64,000 nucleotides of DNA. It comes from Batillaria attramentaria (lineage: Eukaryota; Mollusca; Gastropoda; Batillariidae). The position numbers were made by a program, and so were the translations under genes. Shown here one piece after another: positions 21,988-33,210 of the stretch (the stretch's first letter is position 1; the number at the start of each line of letters is the position of its first letter). The stretch lies in the NCBI GenBank assembly GCA_018292915.2, contig JACVVK020000005.1, forward strand, positions 3,346,001-3,410,000, given 5' to 3'. The notes beneath the pieces are model-generated. The model was not told the DNA's origin. It saw only the letters and a program-made list of their open reading frames with translations, and made no database searches.

Positions 21988-22157
21988 GGGTGCCGGGAAC
22001 GCCGAATTGTAGAGCGGTGTACTTTCAATGCTCGGGTCGTGAGTTCGAATCCCGGCTGGGACCAAATATATGCACTGGTTTTTTTCTTGTTGCCCCGGCC
22101 GACTTTGATATCACGTGGTGGAAAAGGACGTTAAACTCCCAAACACCCACCCACCCT
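21988..22157 (+). mobile_element. SINE-A copy
   Basis: Near full length in plus orientation with a good B box (GAGTTCGAATCCCGGC). The A box region is changed to GCCGAATTG, and a few bases of the body between GCCCCG and GATATC are altered. Confidence 0.88.
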
Positions 22158-23489
22158 CATTATTAGCTCAACGTTTTAGTATAAAAAAAAATCCCAAAAA
22201 CAACAACAAAAAACCAGCATAGGTTTGGAAAGGGATTCTGCTCATACAACTACAACTTCAAGGGAGTTAACTTTCCCATTTTAATTTTCAAATCGAAGAC
22301 TGACATGAAAACTCTTTACAACGTTTGCTGTAACTATCATACTTCTAGTTTCCGAAAGTACTGCTAAGCTGCTAATACATACTTTCAATGCTATAGCGTG
22401 CACGGAGGGTTCAAAGTTCAAGTTGAAATACAGTCTATAACCGAAGGTCTGCCTTTGCCTCCCACCCTCCCACCCTACTGCTATAATTATTTATATAGCG
22501 CTTATACTCAGCGAACTCTATACATGTTGATGTTGTGCGTGTGTGTGTGTACATGAAATCGAGACATGCACCGTAAACGAGTCTGCATGTGACTTTGACT
22601 CGATTTGGAAAGAAAAAATAAATCCCACCAAATTCATGCTCACCAGGGACTAGAACCAGGCAGCTCAGGATCCGAGGTCGGATACCTTAACCGCTAGACC
22701 CAATCCCATGTATCGGCAGGTTTGTCATAATATAAGCATTTTCAAATGGGAGCGTAGGCCTACATGTATAGGAGTTTCATATTTGAGCAGATTACATATA
22801 ATACACGTGTATTATAGTGCCGGCGTTTATTTAAACTCAGTGAGCCGACAGGCAGTTGAGCCGACAGAAAAACCCACGAGGAGACAAGTGCGTGATGTAT
22901 GGCTATTGGACGATGATTTAATATCCACAGTTTCATCTTCATTCCTTGCCGTGAGTCCAGCTTAATCTTCAAATCAAGGACACAGACACTGAATCGTTTA
23001 TAACAGCACACGAAGGGGGCAGGGGGTGGGGGGGGGGGAGGGGGGTAGGCGGAAAATAAGAGAGAGAGAGAGAGGCGGTGTCGTTGGGGCATGAAAGCTC
23101 GGGGACTTTTCTGCCTACGAGAGAAGGTTAGGATTACGCTTGCAAAAGAGTTTACTGCTTATGCGCTTGTAAAAAAAAAAAAAATGAAACCAGCGGCTTA
23201 AAATATTTGGAAGTTTTGCTTTCAGCGATGCACAGAGACTAGCACGCATTGTAGTGGGCGTATCCTTGGCGTACGCACGATTAACCAGAGTCTTTTTCCG
23301 AACAATGGCACCCGCAGCGTGCGTCAAGGTAGAGTCAAATTTATGAGTTTAGGTGCACCTATCACAAAAGAGAGCCCTCTTCTGCGCACAGCGAGTGTGA
23401 AGTTTTCAAATGCAAAAATTAATATGTCAGTACGACTCTCTGTTGGGAGGGGTGGAGGGGGTGGGCTGTAGATCTTCGGGGTGGTGGTA

Positions 23490-23491
<2 letters not shown>
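22158..23491. other. No gene; a tRNA-like segment at 22625-22705 (minus)
   Basis: On the minus strand GGGTCTAGCGGTTAAGGTAT and TGGTTCTAGTCCCTGG are spaced like Pol III A and B boxes, so a SINE head is likely at 22625-22705. A TTTATATAGCGC segment near 22492 resembles widespread lophotrochozoan repeats. The rest is unassigned. G-rich run at 23013-23045. Confidence 0.5.
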
Positions 23492-23544
<53 letters not shown>

Positions 23545-23549
23545 AGTGA

Positions 23550-23610
<61 letters not shown>
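23492..23610. repeat. (GT)n microsatellite, interrupted
   Basis: Two long GT runs are separated by TTTGAGTGATA, and a short (GATA)n follows. Confidence 0.95.
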
Positions 23611-23612
<2 letters not shown>

Positions 23613-23632
23613 ATAGATAGATAGAAAAAATG

Positions 23633-23742
23633 GCTGGCTATTTGGTTGTTTGACGTCCTTTTCCATAATTTACAGGTAATTATATCAAAGACGGGGCAAC
23701 GAGGAAAAACCCAGCACAAACGTTTGGCTCCCGGCCGGTGAT
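23633..23742 (-). mobile_element. SINE-A fragment (body and 3' end only)
   Basis: Body landmarks GACGTCCTTTTCC, ATATCAAAGACGGGGCAACG and CCAGCACAAA are clear. The tRNA-like head is missing after TTTGGCTCC. Confidence 0.8.
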
Positions 23743-23903
23743 CCATTGTTTGTGACAGCAACAGGCAGACTGTTCCAGAGAGAAACACCAGAGAAAGATC
23801 ATTGTTCTAAAAGATGTCTGTCCGAGGACGTGGTATAATGAGACGTCATCTTGAGTTTGAATAGCGCGGTTCTGGAGTATCAAAAAGTCTGTAAAGATAT
23901 TTC

Positions 23904-23908
<5 letters not shown>

Positions 23909-23947
<39 letters not shown>

Positions 23948-24117
23948 TGGGTGGGTGTTTGGGAGTTTTACGTCCTTTTCCACTATGTAAGGGTGATATC
24001 AAAGACGGAGTGGCGAGAAAAAGGCCAACACAAATATTTGGCCCCAGCCGGGATTCGAACTCACGACCCGAACATTGAGAGTCCAACGCTCTGCCATTCG
24101 GCTATCCCGGCTCACCC

Positions 24118-24140
<23 letters not shown>
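23909..24140 (-). mobile_element. SINE-A inserted inside a (GA)n microsatellite
   Basis: A complete SINE-A at 23942-24117 is bracketed by GA tracts at 23909-23941 and 24117-24139. The two tracts look like one microsatellite split by the insertion. Confidence 0.88.
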
Positions 24141-24148
<8 letters not shown>

Positions 24149-24200
24149 TGGAGGGGGGGGGGGTTGGAGGGGGGGGCGGTGGGAGGGGGTGGTGGTGGTG
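24141..24200. repeat. G-rich tract with potential to form G-quadruplexes
   Basis: Several runs of five to nine G separated by TT and single bases. Confidence 0.85.
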
Positions 24201-24883
24201 GCAGAGTGTATGGGTAGACAGCGAGGTACAAAACAAGTCAAGTTGTGTAGCTTTAAGCTCTTTCAACTCGACGTTCACAACTCAGCGCACTCTAACGGGT
24301 ATAACTGCTGCCTAGACCTTTGAACAAAATAGTAGAACTGTAAAATCGCGCCCGGGGAGAGGGGCGACTGCCGTAAAAAAAAAAAAAAAAAAAAAAAGGT
24401 GGACTCACTGTGAAGAGAAAAAGCCAGTGCCTTCTTGAAGGTACGGTTTAGGGAGAGAGAGGAAAGAAAACGTGATAACGGGCGAAGCTTTATTTGCCAT
24501 TGCCGTGAATCGGGGTGTAACCTCAAGGGGTTGTGAGCTCCGTTTAGAAGCTCGTTGAAGGCAAACTGGCCGGGGAACAAGAGGCATAAAATTGACCTAT
24601 ACAGAACCCGATCAAGCGAAGCTACGCGTCTTTTGGCGAGGAATAACTTCTACATGATCGCTTCCGTATGGGGTCCCCCTAGGCATCAATTCTTGCCGTG
24701 TTCCCTCGCAGCCGACACCTATCAATGACAAGCTACACAAACGCCTGCGAGCCGTCGCCCCCCCCCCCCCCCCCCCCCATTGCTGATGGCAATGGACCTC
24801 TCCGGCAACCCTAGTGTCTGTTGCTAGGGCCTACAAGCGGTGCCGCTTCCTTTCTTGTATGAGGCAGTTACCGATCTGTCAAG

Positions 24884-25010
24884 GTGGCTGGGTGTTCAAC
24901 TGAAGGTTTAACGCCTTTTTCCACCACTTTTGGGTGGTACCAAAGACGGGGCAACAAGAAAAAGGCCAGCAAAAAGATTTTGCCCCACCCGTGATACCGA
25001 TTTGTCAGCA
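24884..25010 (-). mobile_element. SINE-A copy, diverged and truncated
   Basis: CCTTTTTCCACCAC, ACCAAAGACGGGGCAACAAG and AAAGGCCAGC identify the body. The head is lost after GATACCGA. Confidence 0.78.
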
Positions 25011-25776
25011 GCCCATTGGATAAGTGATGTCCTGCATGAGTGACTCGAGTACCCGTTTTTTTTTTTTTTGTTGTTGCTGTTATTTGTTGTTAATTTTGCT
25101 GTGTGAAAGCTTCGATTCAATTATATCTATTTGTCCATAAATGGGTGTGCGTGGCATGTACAAACAATGCAAGTTTTCTGCATCATTTTTATTCTGTTCA
25201 GCTGACTTGAATTGAAATGAACAGAAAAAAAAAACAGGATAGGGATGGGGGTTGTTTGGGTGGGGGAGGGGGGGTTGGGGGTGGGGGTGGGGGTATTGGG
25301 GGAGTAGTTTATGGGCCCTTCGAACCACAACACAGTTTGAACTATTTCCCGGTGGACTTAAAAAAAAAATGCTCCCTCTGGAAAGGTCTACTAGTGATCT
25401 AGAAGCCAACGACTGACACCACATGGTGTGTTTCTCTACGGGAACACCTACTTGTCAACGTGTCAATCGGCTTGGGCAATGCACTGGCAAACTAAAGGCA
25501 CAATACAGACTGCAACGTAACGCCTCTTTAAGCGACAGCGACTTTTGAGTCCGTCACCATAACTGAAACCTTCGTCAAGTGTTAATACTTAGGGTTACGG
25601 CGGAGACACTTTGCGGTGAGGATCTCAGCTGAGATGACAGTCGTTTCTGTTCGAGTGTCTGTGGTGCTCAGTTATGAAAGAAACGGGTGAGACGAGGTCT
25701 GAAGTGTACACGACAGCGAAAAGAAATGTGCTCCAAGTTATCGTCTTCTTCAATCTTTGAAGCTGTCGATGCAAAA
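25011..25776. other. No gene recognised
   Basis: T-rich run near 25056, G-rich run at 25245-25300, otherwise unassigned sequence. Confidence 0.5.
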
Positions 25777-25778
25777 TG

Positions 25779-25839
<61 letters not shown>

Positions 25840-26033
25840 ACGATGATGATGATGATGATGAAACTTTATTTATCAACGGTGAAAGTTTTGACAGAGAAGG
25901 TTCGTCAGTTTACAAACTTGCCGTTGCTAATGCTAAAAAAGTAAAAAGTAGAAAAACAAAAAGGTTAAACAGCAAACAAATAGTAGTAAGTAGGAAAACA
26001 AACAGTTAAACAACAAACAGTGTAAGGAACCTA

Positions 26034-26093
<60 letters not shown>

Positions 26094-26242
26094 CGAACGA
26101 ACGAACGAACTTTATTTTACAACGGAAAAGATTTGGCCATACATTGGTCAGTTTTCAATCAGCCGTTACTACACAAAAAAGGCACTACAAAATGACTAAA
26201 GAAAAGACTATGAACGGTGGAAAAAATACACATGAGTAAAAA

Positions 26243-26292
<50 letters not shown>
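25777..26292. repeat. Cluster of (GA)n, (GATGA)n and (ACGA)n microsatellites with LINE-tail-like ends
   Basis: GA tracts at 25780-25834, 26039-26088 and 26251-26292. The first is followed by GATGATGATGAAACTTTATT and the second by (ACGA)n then ACTTTATTTTACAACGG. Both AACTTTATTT boundaries, reversed, are AAATAAAGTT followed by a short tandem tail, as at LINE 3' ends. Confidence 0.75.
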
Positions 26293-26297
<5 letters not shown>

Positions 26298-26391
26298 CGA
26301 CAGAAAAATTTGTAACAAACAACAGCAACATGAGCAACAACAAACCCGGAAAAGCCGAAAACTAAAACAAAACAAAACATAAACCACTTGT

Positions 26392-26392
<1 letters not shown>

Positions 26393-26450
<58 letters not shown>
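26393..26450. repeat. (CA)n microsatellite
   Basis: About 28 CA units. Confidence 0.95.
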
Positions 26451-26451
<1 letters not shown>

Positions 26452-27002
26452 CCTGCATCTAGAGTCTATGGAACACAGTATGAGTATGTCGAGAAAACGC
26501 AATTTTGCCGTACGCGGCGAGATATGACCCATTCTCCACGGAGGACGTACGCGTACTCCACTACAGCTCCGCACACGTGCTTCAGAATGCAGGAGTGTAG
26601 TGACAGCCACTGCTTACCCGTGATCTGTAATGAACCTCTTCTTCATTTTTTTTTTTTTTTTGGCACAGACTAGTTACCCCATGAACCGTCCCGTGCGTGA
26701 CAACACTAGCTCCAAACTTGAGCGTCAATTTTCCCCGGATCCGGCGTAAAGTAATAACACAGGCCCCGGGATCCGGTGTTCCCGCAGCGAGAGCTATTTC
26801 CACGGATCGAACCACCCGACCGGCTATTTGCCCAGTGTGTCGGGTGCCGTGATTAAACCTGCTGAATGTAATTGTTTCATCAATCTCTCCATCGCGCCAC
26901 CCATCTTGGCGCCGGAACTCACTTTGAGGATCTTTGGAAACAGAACCCCTTTAGAGACAATCCGGGATGAAGTCGCCTCTGTGTGTGTGTGTGTGTGTGT
27001 GT

Positions 27003-27412
27003 GTGTTAGATTAACTCAGTTCTTACCAAGTAAGTTTGGGGTTACAATACAATACAATACAATACAATATCTTTATTGTCCTTAAAATGGATATTTCTCT
27101 TACAGCCCGCCGAGCATTCAATAACAGAAAGATATTATAAAAACTACGTTGTTCAATAAATTACATAAAACAATACGGAAAATTTTGCGCACCAGTGCCC
27201 TCACTAAAAAAAAAAGAAGGTTGTCGTGGATTTAAATCTGACTCAGTGGGAGTGTTGCACTTTGGTTATACTGGTGTTTGCTGCAGGAAGAGCCGTCAAG
27301 GAACCGTTAATCTTGCTTGATTTTTTTTTCTACAGGGCCAAAACTAAAAAGATCTGATTTTTGAGTCAAAAACGTCGGATACTCATGCATGGCACGAAAT
27401 GTGTTAAAGCTG
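27003..27412. repeat. Dispersed repeat R3 copy C with a LINE 3'-end insertion
   Basis: This lines up with 46750-47285 through TAACTCAGTTCTTACCAAGT, GGAGTGTTGCACTTTGGTTA, GTTTGCTGCAGGAAGAGCCG, CAGGGCCAAAA and GGCACGAAATGTGTTAA. The segment at about 27042-27190 is absent from the other copy. Confidence 0.75.
27042..27190 (-). mobile_element. LINE 3' end with a (TATTG)n tail
   Basis: On the minus strand the segment ends AAGGACAATAAAGATATTG followed by TATTG repeats (27045-27068 as CAATA on plus). An AATAAA signal and short tandem tail are typical of non-LTR retrotransposon 3' ends. The insertion interrupts R3 between AGTTTGGGG and TTGCGCACC. Confidence 0.7.
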
Positions 27413-27830
27413 TTGAAACCTGCTTTTAGCTATTAGTTAATGCCTCTCCGTTTACCACAAAAAAACCAAACCCCAAAAACCAAAAAACAAAAACAAAAAA
27501 AAACCAAACAAACAAAAAAGAACCACAAAAAAACAACAACAAAAATAAAAAACAACCCAGAAAATCACGAAATTTTCATTAGAATACTGTTACACACATT
27601 TTTCTGCCTGTTTGCAAATGTTCTGATTGGAAATTACAGTTGAGTATCACACTTCAGTTCGACCTGATGGACAAAATGAGCGAATACTACAGGCTAGGTC
27701 CTCGGGGGACACAAAGTTCAATGTTACCCTCTAAATGACTGGCCGCTGGAATTTGCAGGAACGTTGCTCTGGGACTTTCCCCCTTTTAGATCAGCAAACA
27801 AACGACTATGGGACAGAAACAGTAGAAGGG

Positions 27831-27867
<37 letters not shown>

Positions 27868-28824
27868 TGTGCAGCAGGAGGCGGGGGGGGGGGGGGGGAG
27901 GGGGAGGGCAGGGGTGGATATCCACAGTGGATTACGTCCAGTTCCGTACGGCGTGTTTGGCCAAGCATTGGTTTTGGAAAGTCCACTCGACGGGTCAAAG
28001 TAGCCGGACAAAAGCAAGATAATGAAACTCATTGATTGGGGCTTGACGCTAACAACTTTCACCACTCCGCTGAAAGGAATACCGCGCGTGGATTTACTCT
28101 TTAGCCGTGACACGCTTTGTCAGCCTCCCTGTCGCCCGCCTTGCTCGCAACAGCCAGATCGAACGCACTCGCCAAGTCAACATATCGCGGTGACACTCAA
28201 TCCAGTCAACAACATCGCGATTTTCGTTCCTGTGGCACGGGGCGTCTTCCGGTTAACACGTGCCCGCACCTCTGGCCCTACAGTGGACCAGATCTGTCTA
28301 TGGTTTCAGCCTCTTCCGTTTCCAGTGAGGGAACCTCCAACCCGATCCCTCCTAAAAGATTGGAAACAAAAGCGAAACCAAAACGTGATCCGTTCCCGTT
28401 CTATAACCAAACACAGGTACGAGAAGAGACTTGGCAAGGTGTACCGGACGCTTGTATCGATGTTTTACAACCACGACCCTTTTGAGCAGAGAAAAGTGAC
28501 AACCGAAGGTACTAGAAATGTTCCATTGTCACTGAATAACTCGCGAACAGTTTTTATGCTGTGACCGTTTCCGCAATAAAACTGCCTTGGTTAGTGTTCA
28601 AAACATACTACAGGTGGCACTGGCACAATTGTAGTATTAGACAGAACAGTCGTGATTATACATTCGAAATACGTAAATTAACGGCAGCTTTGGAAACTTG
28701 CCAGGGATTTATGTATAAACTTATTTATTTATTTACAAAACTAGATTACGAATAAAATTATCAAGTTATTTACTTTCTTTGGGGTGTTTTGACAGTTCGT
28801 CTGATTGAACACGGGACTAGAAAT
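27413..28824. other. No gene recognised; (GT)n and G-rich runs
   Basis: A-rich stretch near 27460-27560, (GT)n at 27835-27866 and poly-G near 27883-27905. Overlapping open frames at 27724-28113 (minus) and 28022-28564 (plus, 180 codons) show no domain and look accidental. Confidence 0.45.
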
Positions 28825-29112
28825 CGGGTGGGTGGGCGTTTGGGAGTTTAACGTCCTTTTCCACCACGTATGGGTAATATCAAGGATGGGGAAACGAGAA
28901 AAACAACAACAACAACAGCAACCCCCCCAAAAAAAAAAAACAAACAAACAAAAAAAAAACAACCCACAACAAACAAACAAACAACAACAACAACAACAAC
29001 AACAAACAACCAAAAAACGACCAGCACAAACATTTGGCCCAAGCCAGGCATAGAACTCACGACCCAAGCATTGGAAGTCCAGCGCTCTACCATTCGGCTC
29101 CCCCGGCTCCCC
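28825..29112 (-). mobile_element. SINE-A copy with an internal (CAA)n/A-rich expansion of about 110 bp
   Basis: Body and head are both present in minus orientation, but between GAAACGAGAAAAA and CGACCAGCACAAACATTTGG there is a block of CAACAA and poly-A (28902-29015) not found in other copies. Confidence 0.88.
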
Positions 29113-31085
29113 ATTTGAAAACGGAAGGTCAAAAGTTTTACAAACTTTAGTTTAGTTTAGGTTTGCATCAGTGAAGTCGAAACTTTTCTGGGAAAACCCT
29201 AAACACGTCGTCTTTCTGTTTTTTTTCTTCTTTCTTTCTTTCTTTTTCTTGTGCTGTTGTTCTTGTGAGGTTCTGATCAGACTATCATTGGTAGACAAAA
29301 TTTAAACTGAAATCAATTACTTTCAAACAAAGATCGTCGAATTTAAAATAAAAGAAGTAACTCGTGACAGAATGATATGGTCACGTCTGTACTAAGCCGC
29401 AGTAAACCACAAAAGTTATATGTTGGGGATAACATTGATTCCGGCCAACACACACCGTTTCACCGGTATGCCCATCTACTTTGCCCAGCCGACATCTATA
29501 CATCAAAGGAGCGAACAGTGAATGGAAAACGACTTCACCGCAGAAACCTCGGTCTCCGTAAAACAACACAAGAAAACAATAGAAGACGGGACGTCCCTAT
29601 CCTGCCTTCTACAAGGGAACAAACACACACCCATGCTCTTCAACAATGGCCGGCCAGGCCGTCTTTGGTCCGCTTCGGATGGAAGAAAAACAGGCGGACG
29701 ATGACAACAAACATGAGCCAAACGCCACCGAGCGAAGCTGCCTCCATGAAGAATCAATCTCCCTTGAGCCAGCCTGACCGGTGCTGCTTTTCAGCGAAAG
29801 CCTTCTCTTTGGCGAAGCCTTGCTCTCATCTTTAGTGGAGAAGAGTGGCGGCTGTTCATGCTTTTGCTTTCCAATATTCGAGCACTCGAGAGGATTTTTA
29901 TCGGGAGATGGGACTTTATTTTCTCATATAATTTTCCTGATTGCGAGAGGTTTGATAGTCAAGAGGTAGCTCGGGGGGTGTTGGTGTACTGAAAGCTGCC
30001 GATACATCGCAGAGACTCTAGCACAAAACGAAGAGCAAAAACGCAGATCACGGTAAAAAATTGAAAAGCTTGATGGGAAAGCCCCCCCCCCCCCCCCCCG
30101 GGAAAACATAAGTGGAGTCACTGGACACTTAATTATAACTTGTATCTCTCTACGATATAAAACCACAATGATCGTTCTTTTTCAACAGATTTTTTTTATA
30201 TCTTATTCGGTATGCGTGTGTAACTTACGCTTTCTTTTGTGCGCGTTTATCAGAATACATACTGCAACGATAATGATGAACAAAGCAGTGCGTCAGCTCA
30301 GACGCCTAACAATTCGAATTTGAAAGGTTCTCTTCAAACAGTTCACATACGGTTCCCAGAAACTAGGAACTAGACAAACTGCACAAGTAGTCAAGGAACA
30401 AGATTAACAACTATGCAGTGTGCTTGGTGAGTTCACTCTCCCCCTCCCCCATCCCCCCCCCCCCCCGAAAAAAAGCAACAGCAAAACAGAAAACAAAACA
30501 AAACAAACACAAAAACGAATAAAACAACAACAACAACAACAAAACCCAGCAAAAACAACAAAACAACCCCCCCCCCCTTTTTTTTTCAAACCCAAACCTC
30601 TCACTTCCCCCAAAGTTAACAAATCAAAAAACGACTCTGACTACGCCAACGATGGGTTTCTTGAATCTAGGTGTGGTCTGGCGGAGATCTTCATCCAGAT
30701 CCCTACACAAGTGTAGCTCAGTGGGACACCCATTCCTCAATGATGCGGAGTCGCGACCCCTCTAACGTGCCCCTTCAGATGGCAGTCAGCCATGTGTGAA
30801 CGTCTTCAGTCCATGACGACCTCTCGTTGCTCTTTTTGGGACACGGCTGGCTGGAGGCTGCTCCAGTGGACCGGAAACTTTCTTCATTGACCACCGCTAA
30901 CGACGAGCACCTGGTCTGGGACACCAACGACGACGTGCACGCCTGATTAGAGGCGCGAAAAGACGCTCTGACACAGGTGCGAGAATGTGCAGGCTGGGAA
31001 AATATGCGGAGAAGCACACATGAAGCCAGCGCTCCGTACTGTTGTCACATACAATCCGTTCTGCTCCCTACACTCTCCCCCCCCC

Positions 31086-31087
<2 letters not shown>
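29113..31087. other. No gene recognised; simple repeats
   Basis: TTTC runs near 29229, poly-C at 30083-30099, A/C-rich stretch at 30450-30590. The 152-codon plus-strand frame at 29377 overlaps minus-strand frames and has no domain. Confidence 0.45.
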
Positions 31088-31140
<53 letters not shown>

Positions 31141-31330
31141 GTGGGTGGGTGTTTGGGAGTTTAACGTCCTTTCCCACCACATACAGGTGATATCAAAGAC
31201 GGGGCAACGATGAAAAAGCCAGCACAAAATTAATATTTGGCCCCAGCCGGGATTCGATCTCACGACCCGAGCATTGGAAGTCCAACGCTCTACCATTCGG
31301 CCACCCCGGCTTCCCACACACGCACATACA
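31088..31330 (-). mobile_element. SINE-A inserted inside a (CA)n microsatellite
   Basis: A complete SINE-A at 31139-31315 (minus) lies between a (CA)n tract at 31087-31138 and a shorter CACACACGCACATACACAC tract after it. Confidence 0.88.
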
Positions 31331-31413
31331 CACAGACTTACTTCACTTAGACTTACTTCAAGAAATTACATTTTGGGTGGTTTCCGCCGAAATACAAACT
31401 GGCCGATTATGGA

Positions 31414-31559
31414 GGAGCCGGGATAGCCGAATGGTAGAGCGTTGAACTTTTAATGCTCGTGTCGTGAGTTCGAATCCCTGCTGGGGCCAAATAGTTGTGC
31501 TGACCTTTATCCCGTTGCCCCGTCTTTAATATAACCCATACTCCCAAACACCTACCCAT
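31414..31559 (+). mobile_element. SINE-A copy with a 9-bp target-site duplication
   Basis: Plus orientation, complete head, body missing the GTGGTGGAAAAGGACG part. GGCCGATTA at 31401-31409 and 31568-31576 flanks the copy. Confidence 0.88.
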
Positions 31560-31604
31560 ATACCGCCGGCCGATTACAGACGGCAAAGGGATTAGTAGAA
31601 TAGT

Positions 31605-31672
31605 GTAAGTAAGTTAGTTAGTTATTGAGGGCTTTACGCTATAAAGACTATTTTGCGGCTTGTAAAATAGTG
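31605..31672 (-). mobile_element. LINE 3' tail fragment, minus orientation
   Basis: The reverse complement reads AAGCCGCAAAATAGTCTTTA, AGCGTAAAGCCCTCAATAAC and (TAAC/TTAC)n, a diverged relative of the tail at 833-919. Confidence 0.6.
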
Positions 31673-32302
31673 TAATCGATGTCAGGACTACAAGCTTACG
31701 AAAGTGGAAAGGACAGAGACATGTCGCTGCTGCAGTCAGAGATTAAGGATAAAAAAGAAAATCCGATCCCATTCTGTCTCGTTTTATTTATTTTTTTTTT
31801 CTTTCATATTTTGTAAATATTTCTGAAAACACTGGAATGCTGTATAACTGCGCGTCTATTTCTGTGTGATTTAAACAAAATATAGAAACAAGTTAATCCT
31901 ACACATTTCTCTTTTTCTCCGGTAACAACAACACCAGCAACAAAAACCATCCGAGCAAACAAACCAGCCAACAAACAAACACTCTGTACACGTTGCGAAC
32001 CCCCTCACTTGACCACGCACGCCATTAGACTCGCTTGTTTGGAGCTACAAACTGTCCTATTGACGGCGCATCAAACAGCTACCCGCCTCCACCCGGGTAG
32101 CGGCAGGAAGTGCATTTAGTGGGGTGCGTGAAGCGAGAAATGATGCCTCTCCATCACAGCCGCTATCGCTTTCTGTGCTGACTGCCGGCAGATACAGGGC
32201 TTTGGGGGGGGGGGGGGAAGGATGGTTTGGTGAGGTCCATGCGGGCACAAAATTCGCACAGGTTTCTGTGATGTTTTGATACAGTGTTCCAGAGATTTTC
32301 CA
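31673..32302. other. No gene recognised
   Basis: T-rich stretch near 31780-31800 and poly-G near 32203. No repeat copies or domains. Confidence 0.5.
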
Positions 32303-32372
32303 GGGGTGGGTGGATGGGTGTTTGGGAGTTAAAACGTCCTTTTGCACCATTTATGGGTGATATCAAAGACGA
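32303..32372 (-). mobile_element. SINE-A 3' fragment
   Basis: Only the tail and distal body remain (GGGTGTTTGGGAG, CGTCCTTTTGCACCA, GGTGATATCAAAGACG). Confidence 0.75.
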
Positions 32373-32540
32373 GGTTTTTCAGAGATATTTGCCTAGAATG
32401 CAAGATTGTGAATGGCGGCTTTTATTTTTCGAAGAAAGACACCAATTTAAAAACCACCGACGCAACAACAATGTAGTGGCTGGTGTGGTAACACATTCCA
32501 TTGTGCAGTCTTGATAAAATATTTCAAGTGTTTGGCCGGA

Positions 32541-32542
<2 letters not shown>

Positions 32543-32580
<38 letters not shown>

Positions 32581-32625
32581 TGGGTGGGGTGGGTGTTTGG
32601 GGGTTTAACGTCCTTTTCCACCACA

Positions 32626-32674
<49 letters not shown>
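32543..32674 (-). mobile_element. SINE-A 3' fragment inside a (GA)n microsatellite
   Basis: A 48-bp piece of SINE-A (32582-32629, tail to CCACCACATAC) lies between GA tracts at 32543-32577 and 32630-32674. Confidence 0.8.
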
Positions 32675-32677
<3 letters not shown>

Positions 32678-32927
32678 CAAAGGCACATTCGGAAATATGA
32701 GAGGCTACGGCAAATCTGACTCAACTCATCCTTAAATAACGCTTTGCTGTCCAAATGACCGATTTTTCTCCTTCATGTAATCTACTTGAAAACGTTATTA
32801 TGTGGTTTTGGATTCGCAGAAGGTCTGAGTAAGTCAGTATTTAAAACTGTAATTATCTGGGAAGTGCAGAATACCGAATTTCGAAATTTGACATTACAAC
32901 TTTAAATCTCCTACATCAGTATTTTGA

Positions 32928-33210
32928 CAATCGAGCGGTGAAAGCGTTGGACTAGCAATGCTGTCGTCTTGGGTTCGTATCCCGGCTGGAAGCACAGAAA
33001 CAGACCGAGGCACTGAAAAACAACCCAGACCAGGCATCTGAGGCCCAAGCAGAGAACCTCCGACACTGCCCAAAGCAAAGCAAACAGCCCGTACCCACCC
33101 CAAAGACACTCGCTCAGCCAAGCAGCCAAAGACACATGCCAGGAACAACTTGTCCTTAAGGGCTAAAAGCCATAGGACGTAAAGCAAGTTAATGATGAAG
33201 GAAGCACAGA
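32928..33210 (+). mobile_element. tRNA-derived SINE of a second type (SINE-C)
   Basis: ATCGAGCGGTGAAAGCGTTG, then GGGTTCGTATCCCGGC, form Pol III A and B boxes. The body (ACCGAGGCACTGAAAAACAA, CAAAGACACTCGCTCAGCC, AAGGGCTAAAAGCCATAGG) differs from SINE-A. The end near AAAGCAAGTTAATGATGAAG is approximate. Confidence 0.6.

Noticed and set aside
23324..23788. 154-codon frame with long His-Thr runs
   Set aside because: It crosses two (GT)n tracts and a SINE-A fragment, so the frame is a product of repeats.
28022..28564. 180-codon plus-strand open frame
   Set aside because: It overlaps a 122-codon frame in another phase and a minus-strand frame, with no recognisable domain, start context or splice sites.
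29377..29835. 152-codon plus-strand open frame
   Set aside because: No domain; three overlapping frames of similar length suggest chance.
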